From the NCBI GenBank assembly GCA_946965045.2, contig OX337233.1, forward strand, positions 2,232,001 through 2,296,000: 64,000 nt of DNA, given 5' to 3'. Shown here piece by piece: positions 43,910-55,554 of the stretch; within the stretch, counting starts at the first letter, position 1; every line of letters begins with the position of its first letter. Below the pieces are notes generated by a model. It saw only the letters and a program-made list of their open reading frames with translations, made no database searches and was not told the DNA's origin. The position numbers and the translations under genes were made by a program. The stretch is from Epithemia pelagica. Its lineage: Eukaryota > Bacillariophyta > Bacillariophyceae > Surirellales > Surirellaceae.

Positions 43910-46900
43910 ATGAGTTCTGCAGCACAATTCACAGCAGCCAAGGCCATGAGGCCACAGTTGCAACGATACAGAAATCAGTACTCTCGTTGGCCAAAGACGA
44001 GTTCGAAGAAGCGTTCAGGTTGGAGAAAGATGGACCTTTTGGTCATCTTTGAGTCCGACATCGACTGCCCCATCTGCATGGCCAAGGCAAGAGGAATGGC
44101 CATCCCTCATCGCCTTCACCACCCCAGATGCAGCAAAAACACAACAACAAGGGGCAAGGGAATGAACGATGGAAGAGGAGCAGAGGTAGTGGCCTCAGAA
44201 AAGGCCCAGGCTGCCCATGCCAAAGCAATCCGCAAGCAACTTACCAGTGCAGAGAGATTGTCTGCCTCCAATGTCACACAGGAGGCACTCAACACTTTCA
44301 TGGAACATCGTCCCAATTGCTCGTCAAAAAAAGCAACAACAAGAGACGCTGAAAATGAAAAAAACACAATCAACTACGGAGACTATGGCAACGGAAAGTT
44401 CAACCGTTGGTGGCGAGGAAGGCGTGTATGTTTCAACAGCCGAAGATTTCAAGTTTGAGGTAATTACGCGTGTGACAGCAGTACCTACGGAGGTGCATGT
44501 CCCACGTGCTGTGCATGCGTTGGCGAGTTATGTGACCGACACGTGCCTTGGTTCTAAGCGTTGTGTTGAGAATTTGAAACCTTTCTTCACTAATATGACC
44601 GTTACTGTACCCCCCATTGCCGACAACACGAGTGCTTTGTACGACTCGATTGTGGGACAGGAACTCCTGGTTGTTGATTGGGAGCTGTTTTTCCCCAGTA
44701 ACCACTTGCGTTGTCCTTGTTGCCGGGGTAATCTCCAGCGTACGCGATCGAACTTTTCAAAAAACAAGTCCCTTTTCCCCATTTTCGCCATGTCTGGTCC
44801 CCCAAAGTATGCAATACTTATGGGATACAAGTGTGCCGGGTGCTCGGCTGCCTTCTATGCAAATGATGGAGAATTGCTCGCACGACTGCCTCCCTACATG
44901 GCTATGTGTTACCCAGTGGAACCCAAGTATGCTAGAGGAACATCGCATCTAGCTAAAGATGCTACGAGGATAATGGAAGCATCAATGGTAACCTATGGCA
45001 ATGGGGATTACATCAGTCGGATGCTATATGAAGGAATCAACACCTGCTATGAAGACAAGACTATGAGGTACTATTCTTATTGTGCTGCTACAGGAAAAGA
45101 ATCAGAAGACTACATGCAAAGGATGGTGAGTTTCTGGTTCGCTACCCACCTTTAGGCGAGACAATCCGCCAGCTATATGACGATGGAGCAAGCTCCGAAT
45201 GGCAACCCTGGATGGTGTCTGACAATGAGAGAAACACAAGAGAGATTCAAGGGGTTAGATGCCAGCACATGTTTGCTCACAACCACACCCACCAGGTAGT
45301 GAAAAATTATCCAAGACGCCTCAATGCAGCTGCAATGTGGACCATGGCAACAGAGGCAGGAGAAATTGCTTGTGCAGTGTTAGTGAACGACACATCAGCA
45401 CTCGAGTTTGCACATGCTGCGGAACAAGTGCTGAGACGTACCGGGTTTTGCCCCAAGGCCATGTACTCTGACACATGGCCTTGTGGCAAGGATTTTTGGT
45501 TGTTGTTGGTTGATGACTTGGAGGGCCGTCTTGGCCTTTTCCATTTCATACAGAGGATAACCAAGACGCTCAGACAACGGCACATTGACTTTGGGATAGC
45601 CATGAAGGATTTGTTGGATGCGATCTACGAGTACCATCCTGAAGACTTGGAGAAACTTGTTGGTTGTTTGAAAAATGGAACCATGTCAAGCTCCAAGAAA
45701 CAATTCACAGACGAAGAGATCAGTGAAATGATGGGAACCAAGACCTTTCGACAGAGGTACTCAAAGAACTTACGGAAGATTATTCGGGGTGGTGATACGA
45801 TTGTCCTCAAGTTGGAGGAGTGGAAGTGCAAATACAAGTGCACTTCCACTCCTGGCAAGCCACCAGCACGAGGCCGATTGGATCCACACTCCAATCAACC
45901 TCTTTTTACGGCCGAAACACATCAAGCACTGGAAAACTGTAAAGAGAAGGCAAAGTTCCTTGCTGATCCCTTGCCCGTGGAGAAAATGTATCGTGAGATA
46001 CCTCCATCACCAAGATCAAGCAACCAGCTAGTGCAGTACGTACCTTTGAGAGGAGAGAGTAAGCTCGAGAGCTTTCATGATAATTTGACGCATTTTGCCA
46101 ACTGTGGCATACGAGAAACTCTCGCAGATGCTTTGAATTTGGCAGGCACGGCCCAGTATAACAGGGCAATTCGTTCACAAAATGAGAATCATGACGAAGT
46201 CTCAAGAAGAACGTTCAGTGGTGCCTGCAGGATGGGAAATGGTGGTGAGTTTTGGTAACGCATGCAAAACAAACATGATCAATATACTTGCCTCGATGTC
46301 TGGAGCTTCTCGTCCTCCCTTTCCAGAGGTTGAGAAGCTTCCAGAAGATGCGGGAGAACGGTTTTTCTCCGAGTACCTGGAAACGAGAAAAGAAATCACG
46401 CAACAAGTTCCAAAGCATCCACTCAACGATCGATGCCAGTGCCGAAAATGTGCGAGCAACAAGAAGAGGTTGCTGCATGACACGTCCATTCCATTGTTGG
46501 GTTTGGCAGAGGAGGAGTCAGAGGTCGAAGATGAAATCCAACAACAGGACAGCGAGGAGAATCCAGCCAAAATACAACAACCACAGACACAGCCAGAAAC
46601 ACAACAACAGACACGGCAAGAAACACAACAACAGACACAACAACAAGAAACAGCACAAGCACAGGCAATCAGTAGCAATAAGAGAAAGGAAAGAGAGGGA
46701 GAAGAAAAAGAGAGCGACGATTTGGATGAGAACAACACCAGCAACAAAAAGCAAAAGGTTACAAACAACAGCGAAGCCTTACCAACAACAACAATGGCAG
46801 CAACAAATCAATCAGCAGCGACAGTGCAGGATCAACAACAACAACACAAAGAGCCTCAAAATGCAGCGAACAGCACACCTGCAATGGCAACAACAGCAAA

Positions 46901-47168
46901 TGGGTTGGTGGTACTGCAATCAGCAACAACAACAACGACAACAAGACAGAAAAACCAACCTGTCAACCCGTACAAGCAAAATCAGCAACGGCCAACAACA
47001 CTCCCCGATCAACAGCAATACCCCTTTGCATTCCACAGCAATCCCCATGGCTGGGGTGGTCTTCAATCCGTCCCAAGATGCATGCCCACCTTTCCTCCCT
47101 TCGGACCACCACCTCGTGTCCAAACCCAGTTCTGTTGCGTCAAGTACATGAAGTACTGCGTAGAATGA
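43910..47168 (+). pseudogene. DDE-type transposase with zinc-ribbon (DUF6729-like), frameshifted
   Basis: Successive frames 43910-44340, about 44335-45120, 45115-46200 and 46195-47168 read as one protein broken three times. Order: an N-terminal Cys/His cluster (CPICMAKARG...HRLHHPRC); a zinc ribbon (LRCPCCRGNL...YKCAGCSAAF, LPPYMA) like DUF6729; an RNase H-like core with HNHTHQVVKNYP, a Gly-Glu strand EAGEIACAVLVNDTS and MYSDTWPCGKDFW; a C-terminal CQCRKC zinc motif; and a long Gln/Thr tail. The first catalytic Asp position appears as Asn (NHTH). Breaks lie near A-runs at about 44330 and 45118 and near 46190, so single-base indels are likely. Cut-and-paste transposition is inferred. Homopolymer sequencing error is possible for the first two. 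Confidence 0.6.
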
Positions 47169-47787
47169 GGGAAAGGACGTCCACCCCATGACCGACGCTG
47201 CCCCAAACGAGCCTTGAACAAGGCACCATCTTCATTCTCTTGATTGACCTGAATACCTGCATGACAAACAACAAAAAGAAAAATTCGTAGTGAGTAACAT
47301 CGTAGCAAAAAAAATTATGACAAGATCTTGTGCGAGGTGCAAGCAGTTCCGATTGTGATGCGAAGCACAGACTGGACACGCCTCATCACATGCTACGTAG
47401 AACCACGTGAAAGGTCATCGGATGGTCGGGAGGATTGTACCAGTGTAGAATGTCGTTTCAATAACAAAAAGGTGCTGAAACGACATGAAGGGCTTAATCG
47501 TTTTGGAGGGGAAGTGCCTTCTCCCCTCTGAGGGAAGTTTGGAGCTTCCTAGAACATTTCATACGTCAGAGGAAACAAATGTGAGACTGCGAGCAATACG
47601 CGGATCGATTTCATGAAGGAATCTGACTTACAGAATCTCCTTCTTCTCTCCTTCTCTCTCCCCCTCCTCTCCCCCTCTCCTCTGCCTTCTCCCCCCCTAT
47701 TTTCAGCAGGACGCCGACCGACGCGCCGGGCATTAGGTAGCTACCTAACGCGAGGACTAACAATCGGGAGGAGCTAGCCGACAATGA
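47169..47787. other. Spacer between transposase remnant and retroelement
   Basis: It holds an 11-bp-arm hairpin (ATGTCGTTTCA 47450-47460, TGAAACGACAT 47476-47486), a pyrimidine-rich CTCTCC tract near 47635-47700 and the palindrome TAGGTAGCTACCTA near 47735. No gene is seen. Confidence 0.45.
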
Positions 47788-50700
47788 TCAGCCAGGTGGA
47801 TGCGTGGATAGGATAAAGGGTCTCCAAGTGTTCAGCCAGGTTTGGAGTTGATATGAGTGTGGTTCCTGGCGGAAGTGTGTTGAAAGAGAGTCGTAGAACA
47901 TGAATCGATCAGAAGGAGGAAGAGAAGAGCGAAGAGTGTACAGATGAGCAACTTCCCGTTGTGCTTGAGCTAGAGAGGCAGATTCGCGAGACGCAGAGTC
48001 ATGTCCATGGCAGTCGAGATTGCGTCGTAACCATAAATCATGGAGATGTTGCCACATAATTTTGATAGTGCCTGAAAGAAGGCGACGACCAGAAAATTTT
48101 ATGGGATGAAGCGACTGAGTCTTGACATAGGCGTCTTGTAGTTGAATCCAATCCCAAGTGAAGCGGCCAAGGAAGATTTGAAGCCATCCGATCTTGGTTT
48201 GTTGAGTAATTAGACGGGTATACGGTAAGGGCATGCTCGGGAAAACAGGGTCTGAGTCTGCAATCCAGTGAAGGACGGATTCTTGGAAGATTTATTGGAG
48301 CTGAGGATCGAAATTGTGGTCGGTCCAGAAGGAATAAAGAGCATCGAAGAGAGGTCCCGTCCAGTTGAGACGGTGAGGGCATCGTAGAAAGTGAACACGA
48401 TCTTCAAGGATATGGGTGCAATTTGGACAGTCAGATAGGTAATGTTGTGCATAGTGCTGTTTCAGAGCGCCAAGGGGAAGCCAATTGTGAATAAACTTGG
48501 TAAGAAAGTGACGGTGGGGGAAGTTCGCTCGAAGTACAGCGCCATGAATCTCCCAACAGATAGAATCGAAGTCGTCTTGGGTCCAATTGTTTTTCTGCTT
48601 AATAAATTGACAAATCAAAGGCGTACTCGCGAAACGGCGCAAAGTGTGGCGGTAGTTGTTGGTAATCGTGCCAGTGTGGCGTTGTAGATTGGCGGTTGCG
48701 CCGGTGATAAGTGGGGGTATGGTAGAGGAAACATCTGAGGGATACTGATATTGGCCAGCAAGAGCATCGGCTTGGATGTTTAATCGGGCGGGCAAGGAAA
48801 GGGAGGCGATGGATTGGAAGCGGTCTTGATGGCCTTTAACGTGGAGAAGGAGAGGTGGGGTTTCGAATTCGCGGATTGTGGATGTGATGGATTGTTGGAT
48901 GTCCCAATCCGCGGACATGGTGGAATATGGATATTCGACTGTCCATTCGAGTCAAAGATAGCTTGTGTCCACCAAACTTTGAGAGTCGGTGTTAAATCGG
49001 AGAGTTGTCGGAAGCGCAATACTATAGAAGTTGCATATTTGAACCACAAACCGAAGTAGAGCTAGAAGGCCATAACTCTCGGCTCTGAAGGAAGAGGTAC
49101 GGTAGCCAGGTGCTGGACCGGATATCGAAAACAAAAGTTGTCCGTCGGGAGTGGAACAAAGTCCTCCAAACGAGCCTCGGAAAGATGGTGCTGATCCATC
49201 GCTGCATAGAAACATAGGTAAAGCTTGGGAGAAATGTGTTGAAAGATCTTGAGGTGAACACAAGAGTTTGAATCGGCGGAGAAGAAGAGATTCCCAAGGG
49301 GTTAATTGTTCAATGAACGTGGTGAGAGTGGTAGGAAATGGAGTCGGAGCAGTCACCACAAATGACTTGTACGGAAGGATGGTCTTGTAGCCATTGGGTA
49401 GTGTCTTAACCGAAACAGGAACAGAGATTGACGGAACAAGAAGGGTCACAGAGGTCGTAGGAGCAAAGTGATTGGCAAAATTCTTGAAGACCTGTAGTTG
49501 CGAGATTCTCGGATAAACAATCTTGCTGTATTTGGACAGTAATAAGCTGACCATTTTCGTTGCGTTTTAGTTCCAGTGACAAACCATCGGCCGAGAGGTA
49601 TTTGCAGAGCTAAAGGATTGGGGTCAGAAGTAGAGAGAACCTTCTCAGTGAGCATTCGACGCCAGAGTTCCCAAGAGGTTTCATTGGGACGATCTTGATA
49701 CGGAGTAAGGCCACGAATCGTAGACTCTGTAGATAAAACACCTTGATACGCAGAAAGAAGAAGATGTGCCCCTTCACAAGACGTGATGTCGCTCACTAAA
49801 ATTGCTCCTAGATAGAGACGGCACGCATTCAGAATTTTCAAGTCCTTGTCGTTTGATGTAAAACGAAGCGCATGATCCATGATGAAGGAATCTGTTTCGC
49901 GTTGAATTGGTGGGATAAACGGGCTTGCTAAGTCGATCCAACAATCCAGCTTGCAGAGAAAGTCGCGGACAGATGGTAGCCATGACATTGGTGTGAGATG
50001 TGGTAGAGGAGTTTTCACGTCGGAAAGTATTGATGTGCTGGTGCCTGCCAAACATTGGCCCCAAGATATCATGATCAAGGCTAGATCAGATAGTAATCCT
50101 TCTGAGCGCAAGCAAGACAAGAGAGTATAAACTTGAGCTATCCCTCTCTTGATGTGTAGTTGTCGTAAACCAATTCCTCCAAAGTCTTGAGATCCATACA
50201 CAACAGAGTTGGGAGTCGTGCGATTATACCCGCATTTCGGTAATAATACCTTCTTGAATTGTCTTTGAAGTGTATTGCATCGTGCCTTTGAAAGACTAGA
50301 GGATGGCATTGGGTAGGTAATGCTTGGTAAATAGACAGCATGGTAGTAGGACCATGCGTCCGTTCGAGTGAATGGGCTCCTGGCCATGGTTGTGGTATGA
50401 TGGGAGTTGCGCTTGCTAAGAGCACGAAACAAACTTCTGTCAGTTGAAGCAGGCGACTTTTGTACCCCTAATATTTTGTGGCTGCTGAATGCCGAGAGTT
50501 GTTGCAATGGTCGTGATGGAGTAGTAGGAGTGAATTGTACAGTGATTCTTGGGCCAAATTCTCCATTCTGCAGGACGGCGAGTCCTTCGACAGTAAACGT
50601 GTAATACAGAAAGTGATATGTGCACTTCTGATCTTGAAGAGCTCCTCCAGAGACACGGAGGATGTCATTCCAGCGTTGTGCATCATGGTTTGCTCGTTGG

Positions 50701-50920
50701 ACATAAAATTCGGGTGCTTGTGGCGCTGGTAGGTCGAAAGCATTCACACTACCGGAAGTGTCATCCACAAATCCTATCATAAATACATTTGCACTGACAG
50801 TCCCATCTGGGGATTGAAATGTTGCAAGATGAGCGTCTTTTTCGTAGGCTTCAAAAAGTATGGAGCTGATCACACACCATATAAGCTGGGGAGTTTCCGG
50901 CGCCTTGACGAAGATGAAGC
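47788..50920 (-). pseudogene. 5'-truncated non-LTR retroelement: reverse transcriptase and RNase H
   Basis: The element reads leftward. It begins inside the reverse-transcriptase palm at RQGAGNSPA (motif B, one-base frameshift just after it), then GFVDDTSG (the catalytic xxDD box, 50873-49446). After a frameshift near 49470-49550 an RNase H-like domain follows: LCSDGSAPS, RAESYGLL and NTDSQSLVD, interrupted by TGA at 48952, then HVKGHQD and NIQADALAG. A TAA at 48292 interrupts the C-terminal region, which resumes to 47788. Both nonsense codons sit where CGA and CAA are expected. No endonuclease or gag part remains, as usual for 5'-truncated LINE insertions. It abuts the 59-bp repeat in front of aspartate kinase. 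Confidence 0.85.
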
Positions 50921-51215
50921 TTGGACGTCGAAACGCGACTGAACTCGCTCACTGCAGTCCCTCCATCGTCGGCTGTCAGTCGCGTGTTAGGGGGCAGCGT
51001 CATTCATTTTTGTTGTTGCGAGTCGCTCTGTTTTTCTCGTGAAATGCTGCCAACCGCTCATGTTCGTACGTTTGTTTTGGTTGCCGTTCGACGTTGCCTC
51101 TTGTCGGAACTCTAGTTCGTTGATCAGAAATTCTTCTTTGGTTGTAGTCTTGTACCAAACTCCTACTTGCAAACATTGACCCATTGGCCAAGAAATCTTC
51201 TGGAAGGATCGTACA
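50874..51215. promoter_or_regulatory. Aspartate kinase upstream region
   Basis: These 342 bases run from the truncated retroelement to the start codon. They include the 59-bp repeat copy and then the likely 5' leader. The retroelement has landed within about 300 bp of the start codon. Confidence 0.4.
50925..50983. repeat. 59-bp dispersed repeat, copy 2
   Basis: It is identical to 33678-33736 except one base (GGCTGTC versus GGTTGTC). It is followed by an 18-base insertion before a shared CATTCATTT continuation. Confidence 0.9.
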
Positions 51216-52966
51216 ATGGTGTCGAAACTTTTTCTTGTCGGCATCAACATTGCCTCACTTTTGGTTGGCAACGACGCATTTCAACCTCTGAATGCCTTCG
51301 TCGGTCAACAACCCAAGTCGTTGCCGTTGCAACAATGGGAAAGCAATGATCGTACGCATACCAAACGATCGACCTTCCTCAATGCCGAGGGAAATGATCC
51401 TAAGCCATCCGACGTGAGTGGTCGTCGAGCGTTTCTGCATTTGCACCACTCCCATGCTCACCACCACCATCTTTTCTCTTGTCCTTGGAATCATGTTCTT
51501 TTTATTCTTTCCTTATGTGATGACTTCGCCCACAGAAAATGGACGTGGTGTACAAGTTTGGTGGCAGCAGTCTTGCAGACAAGGATCGTATCGACCATGT
51601 GGCCCACTTGATCAAGGGACAGATGGAATTGGGATACCGACCAAGAGCCGTCGTTTGTTCAGCCATGGGGAAAACGACCAACTCCCTTTACAGTGCTGGT
51701 GAATTTGCTCTCGAGGGAAGAGTGAATGTCGATGCTATTCGTACATTGCATGCTTCCACCATGGACCATTTCGAGTTTTCTGACAGGGTGAAGGAAGAAG
51801 TGAATGGCCTGTTGGATGAATGTGAGGACTTGCTCAATGGCGTGCGTCTCATTCAAGAGTTGAGCTTAAAGTCGTTGGACCAGTTGGTGTCCTACGGAGA
51901 ACGTTGTTCTGTTCGTATCATGGCTGCTCGATTGAATCAAATTGGCGTCCCAGCCAATGCGTTTGATGCATGGGAAGTAGGTATCTTGACGGATAGCACC
52001 TTTGGCGACTCCAAAATCTTGCCCAAGGCCGATGCGGCAATTGCCAAGTCCTTCTCACGCATTGACCCCAATGTGGTGGCAGTTGTGACTGGCTTTATCG
52101 GACATGATCCCAAGGGAAAGATTACCACTTTGGGTCGTGGAGGGTCCGACTTGACGGCCACGGCGTTGGGTGCCAACATTCCTGGTGTCGATGAGATTCA
52201 AGTTTGGAAAGATGTGGATGGTATTTTGACCACAGATCCACGCATTGTATCGGCTGCAATGCCTGTAAGCGAAGTGTCGTACGATGAAGCCAGCGAATTG
52301 GCCTACTTTGGAGCGCAAGTGTTGCACCCCATTGCCATGCAACCTGCGCGAAAATGCAATGTTCCCGTCCGAGTGAAAAACTCGTACAATCCCAGTGCTG
52401 TGGGGACCTTGATTCGGAATACAAAAGAAACGGACCCCTTGGTCACTGCCATTACATGCAAACGAGACGTCAAATTGCTCGATATTAACAGCAACCAAAT
52501 GTTTGAAGCCCACGGATTCTTGTCTAAGGTATTTCGAGAATTTGAAAAGCACTCTCTCTCTGTGGATGTGCTTGCCTCTTCGGAAGTCTCCATTTCCTTG
52601 ACGTTGGACAAGAAGCAACGTGACGCTGACATTCAGGGTTTGATCGACGACTTGAGTTCCTGTGCCGACGTGACGGAAACAAAGGGACTGTCAATCCTCA
52701 CCTTGATTGCCGATGTGGATCGCTCGTCGGAAGTGTTGGCAACCGTCTTTCGTGTGTTTATGGCGACTGGTATTCAAGTCAAAATGATGAGCCAGGGTGC
52801 CTCCAAGGTGAACATTTCCTTCACTGTTCCAACGGCATCATTAGACTTGGCGATTGCGGAATTACATAGGTGTTTCTTTGAGAAACATTGCCGAGTGGAT
52901 GTGGCCACTCCTCCCTCAGTGGAGGACGTCAATGGAACGGATGCCAAAGTCTTGGTAGAGAGCTAA
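51216..52966 (+). CDS. Aspartate kinase, predicted plastid
   Basis: Two exons (51216-51413, 51536-52966) join in phase 0 to 542 residues. The first exon encodes a signal peptide-like segment ending in NDAF, a diatom plastid-cleavage pattern, plus a transit stretch. The enzyme starts VVYKFGGSSLADKDRI, the aspartokinase nucleotide-binding KFGGTS-like motif. It continues with SYGERCSVRIMAARL, TLGRGGSDLTATALGA, VWKDVDGILTTDPRI and EVSYDEASELAYFGAQVLHP, then two ACT regulatory repeats (QMFEAHGFLSKVFREFEKH; LATVFRVFMATGIQVKMMSQG). It phosphorylates aspartate, the first step toward lysine, threonine and methionine. It is monofunctional; no homoserine dehydrogenase is fused. The ACT domains imply feedback control by lysine or threonine. 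Confidence 0.95.
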
Positions 52967-53351
52967 AGGAGCGCTTCTATGAGACGCTGGGGGTGCAGGC
53001 TATACTCGAAACTGTGATCGAACGCCCTCTGTGATTCTATGGTCTTTTTGCTTCCATAGGAAGATGCCCATTCGTCGATCCAGTGTTTGTATTCCATTAA
53101 CTTCTATGTCTCTGCGTTAGAGCGACGTATCATTAGCATAGCTAATAGCTCTACCCCTACCTTACTTCATTTTGCCGGCGTACATGATTTTTCCGCAAAA
53201 ACTCCAATCGGATTTTCTTCATTTCTGTTAAAATATATTATTTACCCCAAGTTTGTTGGAAGGAAGATTTCGTCCGCTGGGTCCTCCCTGCATGATGAAC
53301 ACACTGAACAGTGGCATTCAAGACAACTAGGTAGTGTGCCTGTACCGAAAA
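52967..53351. other. Intergenic region, aspartate kinase / AP-3 sigma
   Basis: These 385 bases are AT-rich near 53220-53240. A forward open frame from 53087 overlaps the AP-3 sigma start and is judged a leader artefact. Confidence 0.4.
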
Positions 53352-53897
53352 ATGATCAAGGGAATAATAATAGTCAATAATCATGGGAAACCCCGTTTGG
53401 TCAAGTTCTACCAAAATGTAGAATCGGAGGCATTGCAACAATCGGTCATTCGGAGAGTGTTCCAACAAGTGGCAGCTCGACCGGATTCCTTCTGCAATTA
53501 TTTGGAAGGCATTGTTCCGGAATGGGGTGACAATATCAAATTAATATACCGGCACTACGCGACGCTCTACTTTGTTTTTGCCGTTGATCAACAGGAGAGT
53601 GATTTGGGGATTCTTGATTTGATTCAAGTTTTTGTGGAAGCATTGGACAAATGCTTTGAAAATGTTTGTGAATTGGATCTCATTTTCCACTCCGATCGCG
53701 TCCACTACGTTTTGGATGAAATTGTCATGGGTGGAATGGTGTTGGAGACAAATATACATGCGGTTCTTCAGTCGATCAAAGATCAGGGCAAAATGCATCA
53801 AGATTCATTAACAAACACAACCACCTCAGGAACGCAGTCTGCCAGCAGCATTCAAAACAGACTAGGTGGTGACCACAATTATCAGTACAATTGGTAA
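53352..53897 (+). CDS. AP3S: AP-3 adaptor complex sigma subunit
   Basis: A single exon encodes 181 residues. The frame begins at a GTG upstream; the ATG at 53352 (MIKGIIIVNNHGKPRLVKFY) is the family start. Sigma-adaptin landmarks are RLVKFYQNV, LIYRHYATLYFVFAVDQQESDLGILDLIQVFVEALDKCFENVCELDLIF and VHYVLDEIVMGGMVLETN. Spelling at GIIIVNNHGK and VQVFVE-type helix is closest to AP-3 rather than AP-1/2 sigma. AP-3 sorts cargo from endosomes or Golgi to lysosome- and vacuole-related organelles. The last 30 residues are Thr/Ser/Asn-rich and not conserved. The gene converges with the TMBIM gene, leaving a 102-bp gap with AATAAA-like signals. Confidence 0.92.
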   Translation: MIKGIIIVNNHGKPRLVKFYQNVESEALQQSVIRRVFQQVAARPDSFCNYLEGIVPEWGDNIKLIYRHYATLYFVFAVDQQESDLGILDLIQVFVEALDKCFENVCELDLIFHSDRVHYVLDEIVMGGMVLETNIHAVLQSIKDQGKMHQDSLTNTTTSGTQSASSIQNRLGGDHNYQYNW

Positions 53898-53999
53898 TCA
53901 CCCTTGTCACTTTTTTGGCAAGAAAAGTCCTTGTCTTGGAACAAAGTGGTGATGATGAAGTGACAACAGTTCCAGTTGTTATATAAATAAAAGTCGCGC

Positions 54000-55120
54000 T
54001 TATTCCTTGTCCTCGCCGACTATTCTGAGCATGTAGGTGAACAAGCTGATAATGTCATTGTAAAGAGTCATGGCTCCAAAGACATAGTCCTTTTCATTCA
54101 TAGGATGGTGGGAATATTTGCCGCCAACAATCGTTTTGGTGTGGTATGCCACATAGCCAGTAAACAAGGTCGCACCAAAGAAGCAATATGCCTTTTCACT
54201 CACGGGAAGAAAGCCTTTTGGCAAAACTCCAACCACTTCCAACAACTGAATGAACCCAAGAAAGAGGAAAATGAGACCACCCTGAGTCAAGGTGGTACCA
54301 AGTTGAGACAAATCATATTTTGAATTCCGCTGGGCATACGTGTACAGCGAGATTGCCGAAGTGGTCGCTCCCACAGTGAGCATGGCGCTAACCACGGACC
54401 GAAATTTGAAGAAAGAAGTCAGAAATCCGGCAGAGATTGCTTCTCCAAGGGTAAAGAGTACCAAGAGTTGCCATTTGCCGGGAGAAGAACGACGGGCTTC
54501 CGTCGAGGCGCACATGATAAACCATGTTACGGTACTGATAAGAAGCGACAGGCCGGGAACAACGGCACCAAACCCTTTGGACGACTGAAGCCACTTCGAC
54601 GCCCAATCGTTGGTTCCAAACATAAAGACAGAAGCAGCAGTCACCAACATTTGACACGACAAAATTGCGTACACACGAGCTGAGCGCAAGTTTCGAAAGA
54701 GGAAAACGCACACCAAGTCAACAGATGAGTTGAATTTGACTTTCATATCATCACATGTCATACTCGAAGATAAAAAGGACGCATCTTACCAATAAAGGTG
54801 TTGCGAGAGTCTCGTGTCAAGAACGCGTCCATGGTTTCTTTGGCTTCATTTTGTTTGTTTGCTCGTGAACCCGTCTTGGACCATGGGAGAGCCACGGTTC
54901 TGGGTGCAATTCTTCCAGAAAGAGCTCCACCGCGAACCAAAGCCAAACGAGGACTAATCGATTCCACCGACAAGTCGGATTCCGTGCCAAGTCTAGACGT
55001 TGCCTTCCGGGTAACAGCTTGGGATTTTCTGGCGAACAAATGGGATGGGGCAGCGCTTTCACTGGCTGCTGCACCCAGACAGAGCAGCCCACATAGAAGA
55101 GAGACCAGGATCGTCTTCAT
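54000..55120 (-). CDS. TMBIM/Bax-inhibitor-1-like membrane protein
   Basis: Two exons (55120-54790, 54679-54000) join in phase 1 to 336 residues. A signal peptide (MKTILVSLLCGLLCLGAAA) is followed by about 85 residues of basic linker. Joining gives NTFIARVYAILSCQMLVTAASVFMF, matching the first membrane span of Lifeguard/BI-1 proteins. Six or seven spans follow, including SLLISTVTWFIMCAS, LLVLFTLGEAISAGFLTSFF, GGLIFLFLGFIQLLEVV, TLFTGYVAYHTKTIVGG and DYVFGAMTLYNDIISLFTYMLRIVG. The C-terminal Asp-containing span ALTLYxDIINLFxxLL type is the family hallmark. BI-1 relatives leak Ca2+ and protect against cell death. A cleaved presequence suggests an organelle, perhaps mitochondria (GHITM-like) or plastid envelope; uncertain. 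Confidence 0.88.
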
Positions 55121-55554
55121 TGTCAGAAATCTCTTTATCGTCGAAATGGATGATGTTTGCGTCGATTCTCGTCGGTTACATCAATGTCGCAAGGGCGAAG
55201 TTGATGACGTGACGTGTATCTTGTATCTTCCTCCTCTCTTTCTTCTAGTCAGAAATTTACCACGATCACGACCAAGCACGACCAATAGAATGAGAAAGCG
55301 TTAAACAGACGTTTCTTGCTCACATTTTTACGGAAATGGAGAGATTTCTTTCCTTCATCAGAAAGCTGCGTTCTGTACGAAGATGAAGACACTACGGTAG
55401 GTAGAGGAGTAATTCGGGAGTCTATACTCTTTCGTTGGCTGGTGTTCTCATAGAAGAAGACACAAAAAAACAAGTGACGTTGATGCTGGCATAACCACCA
55501 CCACAAGGCAAATGGTGGAAAACGGCGGTGAGGCAGTTCACATGATCTAGACTT
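55121..55554. other. Intergenic region, TMBIM / SGNH hydrolase
   Basis: These 434 bases hold the TMBIM promoter and the 3' flank of the next gene on the same strand. No other feature is seen. Confidence 0.4.

Noticed and set aside
45121-45154. Possible very short intron (GTGAGT...TTTAG) in the transposase remnant
   Set aside because: At about 30 bases it is too short, and removing it does not restore the correct frame; a one-base deletion explains the data better.
46202-46768. 188-residue reverse frame rich in Cys, Ser and Val
   Set aside because: It is the antisense of the Gln/Thr-coding CAA/ACA repeats in the transposase tail.
47635-47700. CTCTCC-rich tract considered as a CRISPR-like or satellite array
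   Set aside because: It is a plain pyrimidine tract without spaced repeats; no CRISPR array exists in this eukaryotic window.
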